A stretch of 64,000 bases of DNA from Aralia elata (lineage: Eukaryota > Streptophyta > Magnoliopsida > Apiales > Araliaceae), in the NCBI GenBank assembly GCA_034770075.1, contig CM068382.1, forward strand, positions 8,884,685-8,948,684. The letters run 5' to 3'. Position numbers and translations under genes: made by a program. Below the pieces are notes generated by a model that made no database searches, was not told where the DNA came from, and saw only the letters and a program-made list of their open reading frames with translations. The number at the start of each line of letters is the position of its first letter. The stretch's first letter is position 1. Below are positions 11,938 through 24,490 of this stretch, in pieces.

Positions 11938-14900
11938 CTACTGTACGAAATAAGCACGGATCACCTCAAGTACCGGTGCATGGCACATCGGACACTTATC
12001 TCTGCCTTGGACCAGTTTTTCTGCACATTTGGAGCATGTGCACATGTGGCCACACCTATATCAATAGGATACAAGGAAAAAAAGGATATAATGTAAGATT
12101 TTATTGAGAAGGTATGGTGAATGTTATTTGGATATTATTATGTTTAACGGAGTTGTAATGTTTACCTGTACAATAAAGAGTCTATACTGGTATCACAACA
12201 TATACAGCAGACACCATTCTTCACATGATTCCACTTAGATTCATCTTGTACCAAACTGTCCTTACTTGCCTCTACATCAAACAAATGGCTCACATTCAAT
12301 GATCATTTGATAGAATGAAAAGGGAAAGCAATAGAATATACTCGAGTAAAAGAATTTCTAAACGGGGAAATTAGAATGGACTTGGCCTCAACCTCGAGAA
12401 ACAATTTCATCTTCATGAAGAAAAACCAGATGAGAAGGAGGGAGAAGGGAGAAGATGTGAGGAAGAAATATAAACAACTGGTTGCTTAAACGTTGTAGAC
12501 ATACCTTCTGATCTAGATGGCCTATTCAGAGCTGCAGAAACCTCCTGCCTTACTGAACGCTGCAACTCAAGTTGCATATCCATGCAGGCTTCCAGCATCC
12601 TCTGCATGCTGTTCATCCTCTGGTGAAGCCTGGCCATGTCAATCCTCAAGTCATTAATGATCTCCCATTCCTGCTCCAAAAAAGAAGGAAAAAAAATAGT
12701 CATTAAAATTGAAGCACATGAAAAAGGATATAACAAGAAGTCAAGAAGTATCATGCAGACATTTTAAGCCCAAACAAAAGGCATGAGCTATACATATCAG
12801 CCACATCTTATAATCTGTACATAAAATGATGAATGTGGAATCGGGTCTGAACATCACTCTAGGATAATACAATAATTAACTCCCGAAAATCTAGCAGTAT
12901 AAAAGACATTTTATTTTAGGAAGGGAGATCCATTGATGACTTTATCACTTACAGACGAGATCAACTAAATGGCAAAATGACGTCCAAAATCGCCACAAAG
13001 AAAACGAAGTACTCTTATTGGTCCATTTATCAGAATAGCAAACAACTCCGAACACTAAACTAAATAAAGATTAATCTAGTACCATTTCTGATTTAGAAAA
13101 TATAAACTCACAATTCCAAAACGCTGAGGGCTGTTTGGTTGTTGCCAGTTAGTGTCATGTAAATCCTGGTCCCAAGTAGTCTGTGAAGGAGTGACCTGTG
13201 GTGGAGGGAGAATCACTGGTGTACTCCCAACAACTTCTGACTCACCCACGTGCAAATCTCCCATCTGCTGCTCTTGATCTTGCTCTACAATGGCAGGAGA
13301 AGATGACGTTCTGTCCAGTTCCCAGTCAGCAGAAGCATGACCTTGCCTCTCCACGTATGATTGTATCAGTTGGTCTAGACTGTCCCGAAAATCACTTCTA
13401 AGAAGATTAGAGACTCTTCTCCTACAATAAAAAATAAAAAGAATTGTTAAAGTTTTAACATCTCAATGGATGAAAGGCAATAGACTTTTAAGTGATGACC
13501 ACATATACCTGCTCAGAAGTTCTCTGAGTTCCAGACTCTGACCATTATCGTCATCAGAGAAATAAGTTGTATCAATCCTATCAGCAGGAGCAACTTCCAC
13601 GCCAGAAGCTTCATCTGACCAATTATCCGTAGCCTCGATTAAAGTATTGTCATGCCACTCATCATGAGGGACTTGCAAACGAGAATGTTCTCCATCATCA
13701 TTTTCAGATATCACCTGATACCATTGATGGCTACTTTCATGTGAATTCATATCAATGCCTTCTCCACTATCATCTCTCCATTCAGTGTAGTCATCATTGC
13801 CTAATAGTGCCCAGTCCATGTCACCATTTTCAGTAACTGATTCCTGCCACTCTTCTGATTGAAGAGGCATGTTTTGCCAATTAAGATCCTCGACCGTGGT
13901 TCCTTCTAACTGATCTATGTCACCAGATGCAATGTCAATGTCTACATCTCTTTCATCATTATGGGGATCATACCCTTGAGAAAATGCTAGGTGGGGTTCT
14001 AGCAGAGTACCTTGACCACTGCCTTCAATACCCAAAATTTCTTGCGACCTGTCATTGCCACTACTTCCCCACAAATTTCCAAATGCATCTTGCCTGTTAT
14101 CATCTCTCCTTTCTATACACTCGATAGTGGATGGCAGTTGCTCGATGTCCTCATTTTCCAAAACTTCATGGCTTTCATCTACTTGAGCTGCAGATTCTTG
14201 CAGATTTAAACCTCCATCAACATCGCTTTCTGAGTCATCTGTATAACAAACACTAATATCCGTTTCCTCATTGGTGGGCTCAGGGTGATAACAAAATTCA
14301 TTTAGGACGACCTGCTGCAAACTATTTGCTTGAGTTTGTTCATTTATGTGACAGCTTACGTAATCGCTAGATGAGCTATCAGACTGGGCAATGCCACTTG
14401 GACCACGAACAAAATTATCCGATTCAAAGGAGAGAAATCCTTCCCTGCGGAAAGGTTTGCGAATTGTCATTCAAGAAATCTAACAAAATAAAACCAAAGC
14501 TTTAAAAGGCAACACTAACTCATAATAAGTAAAAGGTGAACAGAATAATAGCAACAATATGTCTGAACTGAACACAAAACGTAGCAATTGTACAATTTTT
14601 GAAAACCGCATACATGGAGCTCTAGACCCCTCCTAAACCAACATTTATAGATTACGTGACAAATTGAGGCACAAGCAGAAAGGCAGCAGACAGCAATGAT
14701 CTAGTAAGTCGCAGTCGTGTTCCTCGGTGATATTCTAACTAAAACTGTATCCATCATTGTCACCTCCAGGCTTCAGCACTTCTGTTACACGTTTTCATGT
14801 TCATCAAAGGTTGACAATAAGCTTAGTTCGCTTCTCTAGAATAGTCTTAAAGGCACAACTAACAGGTTTCACCAGCAAACTTGTGTCTGAAAATCTCAAT

Positions 14901-17900
14901 CCTCACATGGTTCAAAGGATCGGCCATGTTGCCGAAATCTTGTCATATCGGTATGGTTTCCTTACGGATCGGATAACGAGTCACAAATTGTAAGTTCAAG
15001 TGTTATCAATGTAAACTTGTGTATAGGTGAAATTTTGCCATAACGGAAAAAAATAACAGTGTAATGAAGAAATCAAGGAGAAATAACGGCGTAACAGAGG
15101 TATCAAGGTGAAATAATAGTGAAAGATAAAATCAACAAATGAGACTCTTTTGAGGAACAAAGGGAGTAATAACAATAATAATATCAAACAATAGGACTCT
15201 TTTTGTTGAATAGAAGAAGTAACAATAATAAATAGAATACGTATATTTACATAATAACTAATCAAAATAAAAATATTAAATCAATAAATTTGAAGCTCTA
15301 GCGTAACGGTGAGTATCACCTGAAACCGACGCCAAGTCAAAAAAAAAAAAAAACCTTCAGCAACCTAGGCCACTACCGCAACTTTGAACCATGATCCTCA
15401 CTAGCCTCTTTACACTCTCGTATCTATTAAAAAGTGATAGTGGGTGGGTGGTAGTTTTATATACAACCACGGCACATTCAGTAACTGGAAATTAATCCTG
15501 TTTAAATAGTTCGCCATGATTCAATCAGAGAATGATTGCAGCAACTGGAGGTAGAAGTTGTTGTAGATGAGACTACATTATCAGTACACTTCAGAAGTGA
15601 CTGAAAAAATCTGCAATGTTCTTTAAGTTGTTTGAAGGAATACCACAATCTATTTAATTCTATTGCTGAACTGTTGTCATATTAGTGAAGAAGACTTTTG
15701 TTGCCGTGAACAGTCTTTTAATATGATAGGGAAGAAAATATTTTCAATAGAAAAAGTATGCTGAAGTAATGAAGTAAGTGTGAATGTGTGATATATAACT
15801 GTAAAAGAGAAATATCTGTGTGCATAATATTATTTTTAAAATACCATAAGGGGAAGAGAAGGATCATAATCTGGATCACAAATATAAAACATATCATCTA
15901 AAAGACAAAAAAGTACCTTAAACCAGATACAGTATGCCTTTGTCTCAATAAGCCCAATTCACTTGCAGCCGTAGAAGACATCTCTTCCTGAATGTATGCT
16001 TTGTTCCGCAAGAATCTAGCTTTGAGTAATGACTACAACGAAATTAACTCATCAGTTCAAGAAAAGTATTTATGTATCATGAAAACAAATCACATTGGCT
16101 GAGTGCCAACAATATACAACATGATAAACAAAACTGCATACTAGCATACGCTATACTAAGAAAGAGTAAGACTTAGATGGAAAGATGAATTCTGCAATAA
16201 TTTTGACTTTTGACACCATACTGTGGTGCCTCTTCATCTGCAGAATAAAATTCCTCAAGGGGTCATATCTCTATGGAATATATGAACCCAGTAAAGTCCT
16301 AATCCTAGACAAACACCTCCTATCATATGTACTCTGCACAGTAAGATAAAATAAAGCCTGCCAAAATGTGTGCAACCACAAAATCATAATAAGCTAGCTC
16401 TTCATGAATATTTAATTTAGTTTATCTATAACTTTACCATCTTTGGTTTTGCAACATAATTTTAACAGTCGACTAAATTAAATGAGTTTATGAATGCATT
16501 TAGAAAATAAGACTGATATAACTAGTAAAGAAGGCAATAATAAATCAATGTTTCCACATCAACAAATTTGAGGCTGCATTAAAGTATTCAATGCCATTGA
16601 CATTCCCAAAACAGAGGCCAGCATCAAATTAGTGCTAAAAGTTTAAGAGCATATAAAATACTTACTAAATATGTAATGAAATGCTTCAACAGCCTTCAAG
16701 GTAAAGATGAAACTAATTATACTAAACACCATGCCTACCATGATTAGATGATAAATATTACTGAATACAAAATATACTATAGTTGAGCATAGTTTTAAAA
16801 TATAAAATTTGGTAATTACAATGAAACACTATCTTCTTGCAATTGGCGTTATTAAAGATTTTCTAATAAAGAGTTAGTTAGAAAAGCTGAGAAAATAGAA
16901 TAAAGTAGAAAAGTGAATGGGGTATATGGTATTGGAAAGGAAGAGCTAGCCGTAACCAACAAACATTATGATCACATGACACCAGCGTTAGACCTGAATG
17001 GATCTTGTAGTGTACACTTAAATCTCAACAATGCAATAACCAGCACAAAGAAATGGAAAATCCTTTGTGCTTACAGCAAAAATTGCTCAATATACACCAA
17101 AATCACACCAAAAAGATTATTATACAAATGCAGCAACTATAGGTCATCATAATTGAATCATTTCAACTGACCCCCTGAATATGAATCCAAAATAAAATTA
17201 GCAAAAACCATGTCCAGCAAACTACACCAAAATAATTGTAAGACAAACCTAAATGACTCTATATCGACATGATATAAACTTGCTAGTTTGACCTACTCCA
17301 AATGAGTCATAAACAAGATTACACAAAAGATATGTCCAGTGAAATTACTAGTTATAGATTTTACACATGTAAGCTGAATTTCAAGGATATGTTGGTATTT
17401 AGATGGTTGTTGGTGACAGAGCTGGTGGTGTTATATACTATTTAAAAAGATCATGCGTGAGTACGAGCCTAGTACTGAACTCTAAACATAACTAACCTGA
17501 ATACGGTTGCGATGAGGAAAATCTGATACAGGATGGTGCTCCAACAAATCCTGAAGTTCTCGTTTCCTTTCCCTCTCAGCCCTCATTAGCAGATCGAGAA
17601 GAGCCTGTCTTCCGCATAGTCTACGGATTGTTCTTCTGGCTCTAGTCTGACAATGGTCAACAGCCAATCCATCGCGAACTCGTTCAATATGAGCACCAAT
17701 TTCGGCATCTTGTTCTTCATGACAAGTGCCTCTCTGCTGAGTGGTTTTTTCTACCCATTCTCTTACAACACTCACCCTTTCACACTCCTTTTCACCAAGC
17801 CACTGCGCCCTTGAGCAGTTGTTCAATTGTGAATCATTAGGTACGTTGTCCCTCCGGCCACTGTTCCGCCATTCGCGGAAAATTTCCCTCACCCTCTCCC

Positions 17901-18297
17901 TTTCCACTTCACTAAAATCAATAGATTCCAAACTTAAACTTTTATTATCTTCATGTTCATTTTGCAAGCCTCGGGGAGATATTGTGCATTCACTCTCAAC
18001 TTCATTGGCATCCACCAAGCTACCTACACTGTCATGCCCATGTCTTCCAGACAAATAAGTACTACTAAAGCCGGTATTGAACTCATCAGCCCTCCCTTGC
18101 GTTGGTTTTTCTCCAATTCTCACAAGGGGATGACTCGTAACATGCTCAACCTCAAACTCTCGCCACATTTGCAGAAGAGAGGATGCCCGGGTGCTCGGTC
18201 TATCACGATCAGCCCACCATCTTGACACGGGAGATTGAGACTCCCTACTCAAAGAAGAATTAAGCACAGAAACATTGTGCAAACCAGCAACAGCCAT
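11938..18297 (-). CDS. RING-type E3 ubiquitin ligase, 7 exons, 850 residues
   Basis: Exons, in transcript order: 18297-17497, 16032-15917, 14444-13509, 13421-13112, 12670-12505, 12271-12166, 12055-11938. All introns are GT-AG and all joints keep frame. The C-terminal RING (about residues 798-836) has the C3HC4 order: CxxC in VCCICCDT, then CGHMCTC, KC, and CPMC. It is followed by a short tail ending IRAYFVQ. Just upstream, residues 722-770 are a probable coiled coil (DLRIDMARLHQRMNSMQRML). The N-terminal half has a conserved block around residues 235-306 (GRQALLDLLMRAERER, then ASELGLLRQRHTVSGLREGF across the exon 2/3 joint), typical of a large plant RING family. Residues 307-620 are acidic, rich in D/E/S/W and probably disordered. 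RING proteins recruit E2-ubiquitin; the substrate is unknown. A 5' UTR intron is likely, with its donor near 18847 and its acceptor near 18385. Confidence 0.93.
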
Positions 18298-19080
18298 TTT
18301 TCACACTTAAAAACAGAAAACAGCCTTCAACCATGGTGATTCATCTTCCAAGTTTAATAAGCAGCCCTTCTGCTTCAAATGCACTGCAACATGTATGCAA
18401 TTAAATAATATCTTCAATTCCCTGCATCAGAATTTTTAGAAAAATATATATATTAATCCCTTCTATAATATCATATTAATAGCATAACTACAAAATTTAT
18501 TTCTTCTTTATTTATTTTGACAGATCTTCTACTTAATGGAACTAATATTAACTGAAATACAGTTTCAAACATAAATTTATTAAAACAGAAAAGAAACAGC
18601 TTGTATTTAAATCCAATTCAATTCAATCAATCAAGATCACACAGCTCAAGTTTAGTCAAATTTTCCTACATTTTGACAACTAGCACACATATATCAGCAT
18701 ATTAACATAATAGATATATAATTAACAAAAAATAAGAAACAGGAATGATTGGATAAAACACTCACATTACAAAATTTTCAGCTCAAAAGCTACAATTAAC
18801 AACCAAAAAGCTAAGCCAATAAGATTCATTTCAATACAATAGCATACCTTTAGAAGCTATAGTTTTAACTTTCAATCAATCAAGCTGACTTGAGGAATGG
18901 AAAACCCGAAGTTAAGCAGAGTAGTTAAACAGGGATGAATGTAGAGAGAGAAAGTTTTAGGAGAGAAAGAACAGCGAATGAATTGGGTGATTTTGGAGAG
19001 AGAAAGTGAGAGGGAAGCGAGAGGAGGGTGAGAGTTATGAAAATAATAAATGAGAGGACACGTCATCTTTTATTTATTAT
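18298..19080 (-). other. Probable 5' UTR with intron and promoter of the RING gene
   Basis: Read on the minus strand, a donor-like CTAAAGGTATGC (about 18850-18840) and an acceptor-like ATGTTGCAG (near 18385) would excise about 460 bp of 5' leader. The CT/GA-rich run at 18935-19030 resembles a plant leader. Transcript evidence would be needed to fix these ends. Confidence 0.45.
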
Positions 19081-20591
19081 ACGTCTTTTGCCGTAATACT
19101 AACGTCTATATTCCCCTCCCCCATATGACCCGTAATCACTGCCCTTGTTTTATGGACTAATTACGGAACTTTCCGGAAGTCTTGAACTCAACGGCAAGAA
19201 TGAGGAGCGGCTGAAAGTATGTTAAACGGCGTCGCGACATATATGTGTCGTCAATTGGTTTGGGGTAGGTGAATTTTGAGCCTTGGACATTGTTTGGCCA
19301 CCGGATTAAAAGGTAAAATTGCTTTTGTTTGGCCAAATTTGGAATCTTTCTTTTCTTTTTCTTTTTCTTTTTTTTTCTTTTTTACTACTTAAAATTTGGA
19401 TATTGAAGTATTTTTGTCTACCATACTAATTATTTTACTGGTGGGCATGGAGATGATTTTTCTGGTTTTTTAATTATTCTAAATTTTTTCGTGGTTCCTG
19501 AAATTTGTTCGCATTTGAGATATTTTTGATGTTGTGTATGCTCAGGCATTGATGTTTAAGGAACCAATAAAAATAATTTCTTGTTAGAATTTACCCAATA
19601 TTTTCTCTATTCAAAAAAATAAGATCAATATTAATTTTTTAAAATTATAATAAAATATTTTTAAATTTAAAATTAATATAAATTAATTCAATTTTAAAAA
19701 ATAATATAATTATAAATATTATAAACTATCTAGGTACCGCTGCTAATTTTATAAAATTAATTAATAGACTAGAATGTTACACAGTACCACTTGCATGCAC
19801 TCTTCAAAAAAAACGTTCTTTTTATTATACACGTGTCATACATTTGCATGTATACGTAATTTTTTAAAATTAAAAATTTAAATGATCAGGAAAAAATTAT
19901 GGGATGTGAAAAGTTTCATTCCGTTGGTATATTTTTAAAAATACATCATATAATTTTATTTTATTTTTGAATGTCATGATCATATAACTTAATTAAGGTC
20001 ATAACAACTTGTAAAACTAATTAACAAGGGGGGAAAAGTATAAAAAATAAGATATTTTCATTTTCTTTTTTTGGTAGGGTTGAGGGCCTTGAGGCAAATA
20101 AAAAATTGTCGGCAAGCATTATCCGTGAAAATCGACTAAAAACAAGTTGAGAACATTTTTTCCACGAACATTTTAATCAAAGAGATCCCATTTATTGATT
20201 AATTAATTTACTCACTAATATATAAGGCTTACTATTTACTATTTTGCATGTCATTTCATAAACTTCATAAAAGTTGAGCAGTATTCTGAATGGTTTAAAT
20301 CAATTAATCTATTATATATTCCTTTTTTAAAATTAATAAGTAGATTAAATGAGCAAACATGCATTAAGAAAGAAAAAGATAAAAGAATTAGATTAATCTA
20401 GTGGAGTAATGTTTAGTTGCAATTATTCCATGATTACTAACTTTGATATAAAGAAATACAAGCTAGCTTCTAGTGGTTTAAATGCAGCAGTAATGTCCAC
20501 GCCAAAGTAAAAATTACTCCATCTATGAGAATTTGTTGCTGTTGTTCGTCTCAAAGAGAGCCATTTTTTCCAAAAGAATAAAATAATGATA

Positions 20592-20848
20592 TCACTCCGT
20601 CCCAAATTAATAGCTCAATTTTGACCATTTTAAGTCAAATTGACTATTTTTAGAATTAATAATTAAGCATATATAAATATATTTCTAAAATTATAAAAAT
20701 TGGAGTTAGTAATAAATTGTATATACTTTTGTTTGGTTATAATCTCTTCACCTATATTTTAACAAAAATAATAAAAAGATTAGTTCTAAAAATAGTCAAT
20801 TTGACTTAAAATGGTCAAAATTGAGCAATTAATTTGGGACGGAGGGAG
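20592..20848. mobile_element. Stowaway MITE, copy 3 (~257 bp)
   Basis: Ends TCACTCCGTCCCAAATTAAT and TTTGGGACGGAGGGAG, with TA on both sides. The interior matches copies 1, 2 and 4. Confidence 0.9.
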
Positions 20849-20920
20849 TATTATGTTTCCAAATTTTCTTGTATGAACAAAATGGTTTAAGTTAAATATA
20901 ATATTACTTAAATAGAGTTA

Positions 20921-21124
20921 GGTGGTGTTTGATTGTATCTTAATTTATTTTAACAGCTCACCTCTTAATGTATCTTAATGTTTGAGATTGGGACAAAAAT
21001 TTTCTCTCTGAATGCTTCTAAATCACTAAGATACAAAATTAAATCTAAACTATTCAAAGGATCACATTAAAATGCATTAAGAGGTGGGCTGTTAAGATGC
21101 ATTAAAATGCAATCAAACACCACC
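20921..21124. mobile_element. Tourist-like MITE (~204 bp) with TTA target duplication
   Basis: Terminal inverted repeats GGTGGTGTTTGATTG and CAATCAAACACCACC are perfect over 15 bp. Complementarity continues inward (CACCTCTTAATG facing CATTAAGAGGTG). TTA flanks both ends (20918-20920 and 21125-21127), the duplication expected of PIF/Harbinger insertions. Confidence 0.88.
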
Positions 21125-21435
21125 TTAGAAGATGTTAGTAAAATTAACGAGTTTTCTTAGAATTAAATTTTTTTGAAAAACAATACTTTCATTATCATTT
21201 ATTTAATTTTTTTTTAGTGTGCAATGAGGAATTGTGACCCCAAAACATCTCTATAAAATTAGAATCTCATCACGGTAACTAAATAATCCCCTTTAAATTA
21301 GATCAAAGGATCTCAAGGAAACACTGCAAGCTCTTATACAGTGTCCTATGGCCTTGTAAGCAAAAGCTATAAACACATTATTAGCCTCTATCTTAGGACA
21401 AAGATTTGGGGAGTCAAAAATGTACCCTACTAAAA

Positions 21436-21439
<4 letters not shown>

Positions 21440-21510
<71 letters not shown>
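21440..21510. repeat. (TA)n(CA)n microsatellite
   Basis: TA tract to about 21479 followed by a CA tract to about 21509. Confidence 0.95.
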
Positions 21511-21515
<5 letters not shown>

Positions 21516-22031
21516 CATACATACGTGTGTGTGTCAATGTGCAAATGTGACAAAAATAAAAGGAATAATTATATTTATGTTATACTAAGTATTACTAAAT
21601 TCATAATTGGGCAACCAAAGTATTTGAGCTTACAAATTGCTACATAAACTATCTAATTGCATACAATGTCCTCCCAAATTTATTTTTCGACTGAAATTGG
21701 CCAAAATACTTGACCCGACCCGTAGTTCGATTGGACTCAATTGGTTTTATACGATTTTGACTGTATTTAGATATGATTTGACTTTATTAAAAAAATACTA
21801 ATTAATACCGTATATGTATCAAAACATGGTTTATATACTTATCATTCTTCACTTTCCCTTTTCATCTCTCGCACTTATAATTCTCTCTCCCCTCGTTAAA
21901 TTGATTCAAGGCTCATCTGTAAATTGAAAAATCAGTAAAGATAGGGTCAATTGGAAAAGAAAGAAGACGGTCTCATCTGTAGATCGGACGGAGAAACAAA
22001 AAAAAGGAATAAAATGTCATTATCAGTTGCA

Positions 22032-22204
22032 TTTGACAAAATTAGGGTTTCTCACATACTCCTAAAGCATCAAGTGCGACATCTCGTTACTCCGATTGTA
22101 GCTCAAATCCCTTCGTTTCTGACATCGTTTTCGACAAGGCTAAGTTCCAGGATGTCGTATCTCGTTACTTCAATTGCAACTCTGCCAAGCGCGACGGTGA
22201 TCTC
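22032..22204 (+). pseudogene. PIN1-type parvulin PPIase, broken fragment
   Basis: The first part reads FDKIRVSHILLKHQ, matching the start of the PIN1-type peptidyl-prolyl isomerase domain (SHILxKH). About 50 bases on, in another frame, it reads RYSDCSS and then DKAKFQDVVSRYFNCNSAKR followed by DGDL, matching the later KANFEDVAxRxSDCSSAKRGGDL segment of the same domain. The region between these two blocks in the real enzyme is missing, the two parts are in different frames, and a stop follows shortly. The SDCSS motif appears in part twice, so the fragment is also rearranged. No introns are visible. Best read as a dead, rearranged copy. The functional parent is not in this window. Confidence 0.7.
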
Positions 22205-23671
22205 AGTCACTATATTTTGTAAAAAGGGAGGGGAATTGAAATTTAGGTAAACATATATTGAATATTTTTTTTTCTTCGAGCATGTATAAGGTTTTCTACT
22301 AGACTCCTCTTATCATTTACATGTAATTTTTTTGGGGAAAAGAAACAATTTCTGACATCGCTTTCTGACTATATGGGTGCCTATGAATGGAATTGTTTGT
22401 GTGTTCCTAGGGTTTTTATTTTTTGTTGAAAAATTGCAACTATGTGCATGCATGTCATGCTCTGTGTAGATCTAGATAAAGACTCAGAAAAGTCCGACTC
22501 TGAACGGCACCTCAATATTTGTTTATTAGTTGAGCCGCTTCGCTAAGATTATGAAGGTAATTGCTCTTTTGTATGTTGGGATGAATGTTGTTTGTTCAAA
22601 TAGGGTATTAATTAGTAAATCTTTTTTTAATGAAGTCAAACCATATCAGAATACGGTAACAAATTGGCTTAGTGGCAAATTGAGTATTCCGAACAATTTC
22701 TGTCGAAAATTAATTTTAAGGTGGACATTTTAAGCAATTCGATACTTTATGTAACAATTTGTAAGTCCAAATACTTTGGAAACCAATTATAAATTTGGTG
22801 TGATAATTTGTGTAATATAAATATAATTAGCCCAAAATAAAATATAGATATTGGGTACCCAATAGTAGTAAAGTAGGAAAGTGAATGATTACTCTTAAAA
22901 TATAAACAATTGAGCTAATTTTGTGGAAGGCATGTGTAAGCAAAGCCTACCCAAATTATGAATAATCTAAATTAATGAGAATTTATAAATCGGAAGTGCT
23001 TAAGGTGCGGCGAGCATGCAAATTTATGAATCAAGAAGAAATGCATTGACTCGAGAGATAGTTAGTGGCACCCATCAACGTATGTAGTCCACCATTTCAC
23101 AATTATTTTTTCTAATTTTGAGGTCATGTGTTTAACGTTTAAAATGCTCCTTAAAACAATGACAAAGTGCTTAACAAAAGGATAATTTGAATACGCCCTA
23201 AAAATACTGTTATTAAAAAAGCGAGTAGTGCCATTTAGAGTGAGCTGACTAAACTAAACTCTAAACATAGTGATTTTGGGTTATTTATACTATTGGTTTT
23301 AATTATCGCCGTCCTATAATGAATATCATTTATTTTATTATTTTTTATGATAATAAATTTTGTTAAATACTCAATAGTCGCATATTATTTTGTTTCTGCA
23401 TTCATTTCAGGATAAGAATATCCTTCAAATTTACGAAGTAAAAATTCTAAATTAGTTTATAAATTGGACATTTGAGATTATAATTATCAATCATAATTGA
23501 GTCCATTGTGTGAGCCTTGAAATCATGACTTAATCTAATTCAATATACCCAAATCGAAGTAAGTTCTAAGGAGAAAAAATGTCCAATTAAAGTATGTGGT
23601 GATAGGTTTGACACTATATATTTGGTTATATATATACATATACATAATATATATTAGGCCAGGATCGCCTA

Positions 23672-23673
<2 letters not shown>

Positions 23674-23714
<41 letters not shown>
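23674..23714. repeat. (TA)n microsatellite
   Basis: Uninterrupted TA tract of about 40 bp. Confidence 0.95.
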
Positions 23715-23716
<2 letters not shown>

Positions 23717-24284
23717 TCTTTTATTTTTGAATGTAATGTTTTATACTTGGATTCACTAAGCTATAATTGATTTTTCTCCTAACTTAGATTCTTGCGTCTT
23801 GTCCTCACTTTTGGTTTCCACTTTGGTGTTTGTTTAAAGCAAATTGTCTTTGGTTCTTTAGCAAGGTAGGCTCATGCGTAAGGTTCTGTAGATCAGATGT
23901 GTCTTTGAACCTCAAGACAAAGTGTGTCAGGGGGGGTTTAGGCAGTGTGTTGTCCTTGATCATTCTTTGTATGTTACCATATTCAAGACCTAGCCAAGGA
24001 CGTAACTCCATTGTCTACATGCCAAGCAGCTAGCAATTAATTAGTACAATGTGGAGGGGTCTAGCTAGCTCAATGAAACTTTAATTGCTCCATACATTAT
24101 GGCTTTTGGGATGAATAATCAAATCAACATCCACATCTAGATCCATGATATTTCTAGGGTTTGCACTTTGCAAACCGCCATGGCCCGAACACATATCTTA
24201 GAACTTGCTAGGGTTAAAGCTGTCCCATAGCTACATATATCTTATTGCTTTTTTTCTAGGAAACCCATCATGTGAACTACTACC

Positions 24285-24490
24285 TCTGTCCCAAGTTTCA
24301 CTTGTTGACAAAAATTGTTCTAATAATAGTATAAAATAACATAATGTTATCAAATATAATAATATAATTTCAATATTCTGCTATAAATATTAAACTACTT
24401 ACTCAATATTAAATATAGGAATAAAATACCGAAGAAAAATTTTATAATTTTTTTATAAATAGGACTCATTTTTGTTGAAATGCTAGGCAG
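24285..24490. mobile_element. Degenerate Stowaway-like MITE
   Basis: The left end ACCTCTGTCCCAAGTTTCAC resembles a Stowaway terminus of a different subfamily. The right side ATAGGACTCATTTTTGTTGA resembles the inner right arm seen in broken form near 15148 and 15188. The last bases of the right terminus are missing. Confidence 0.4.

Noticed and set aside
17741..18225. Plus-strand ORFs over the RING gene
   Set aside because: Shadows of exon 1 of the RING gene on the opposite strand.
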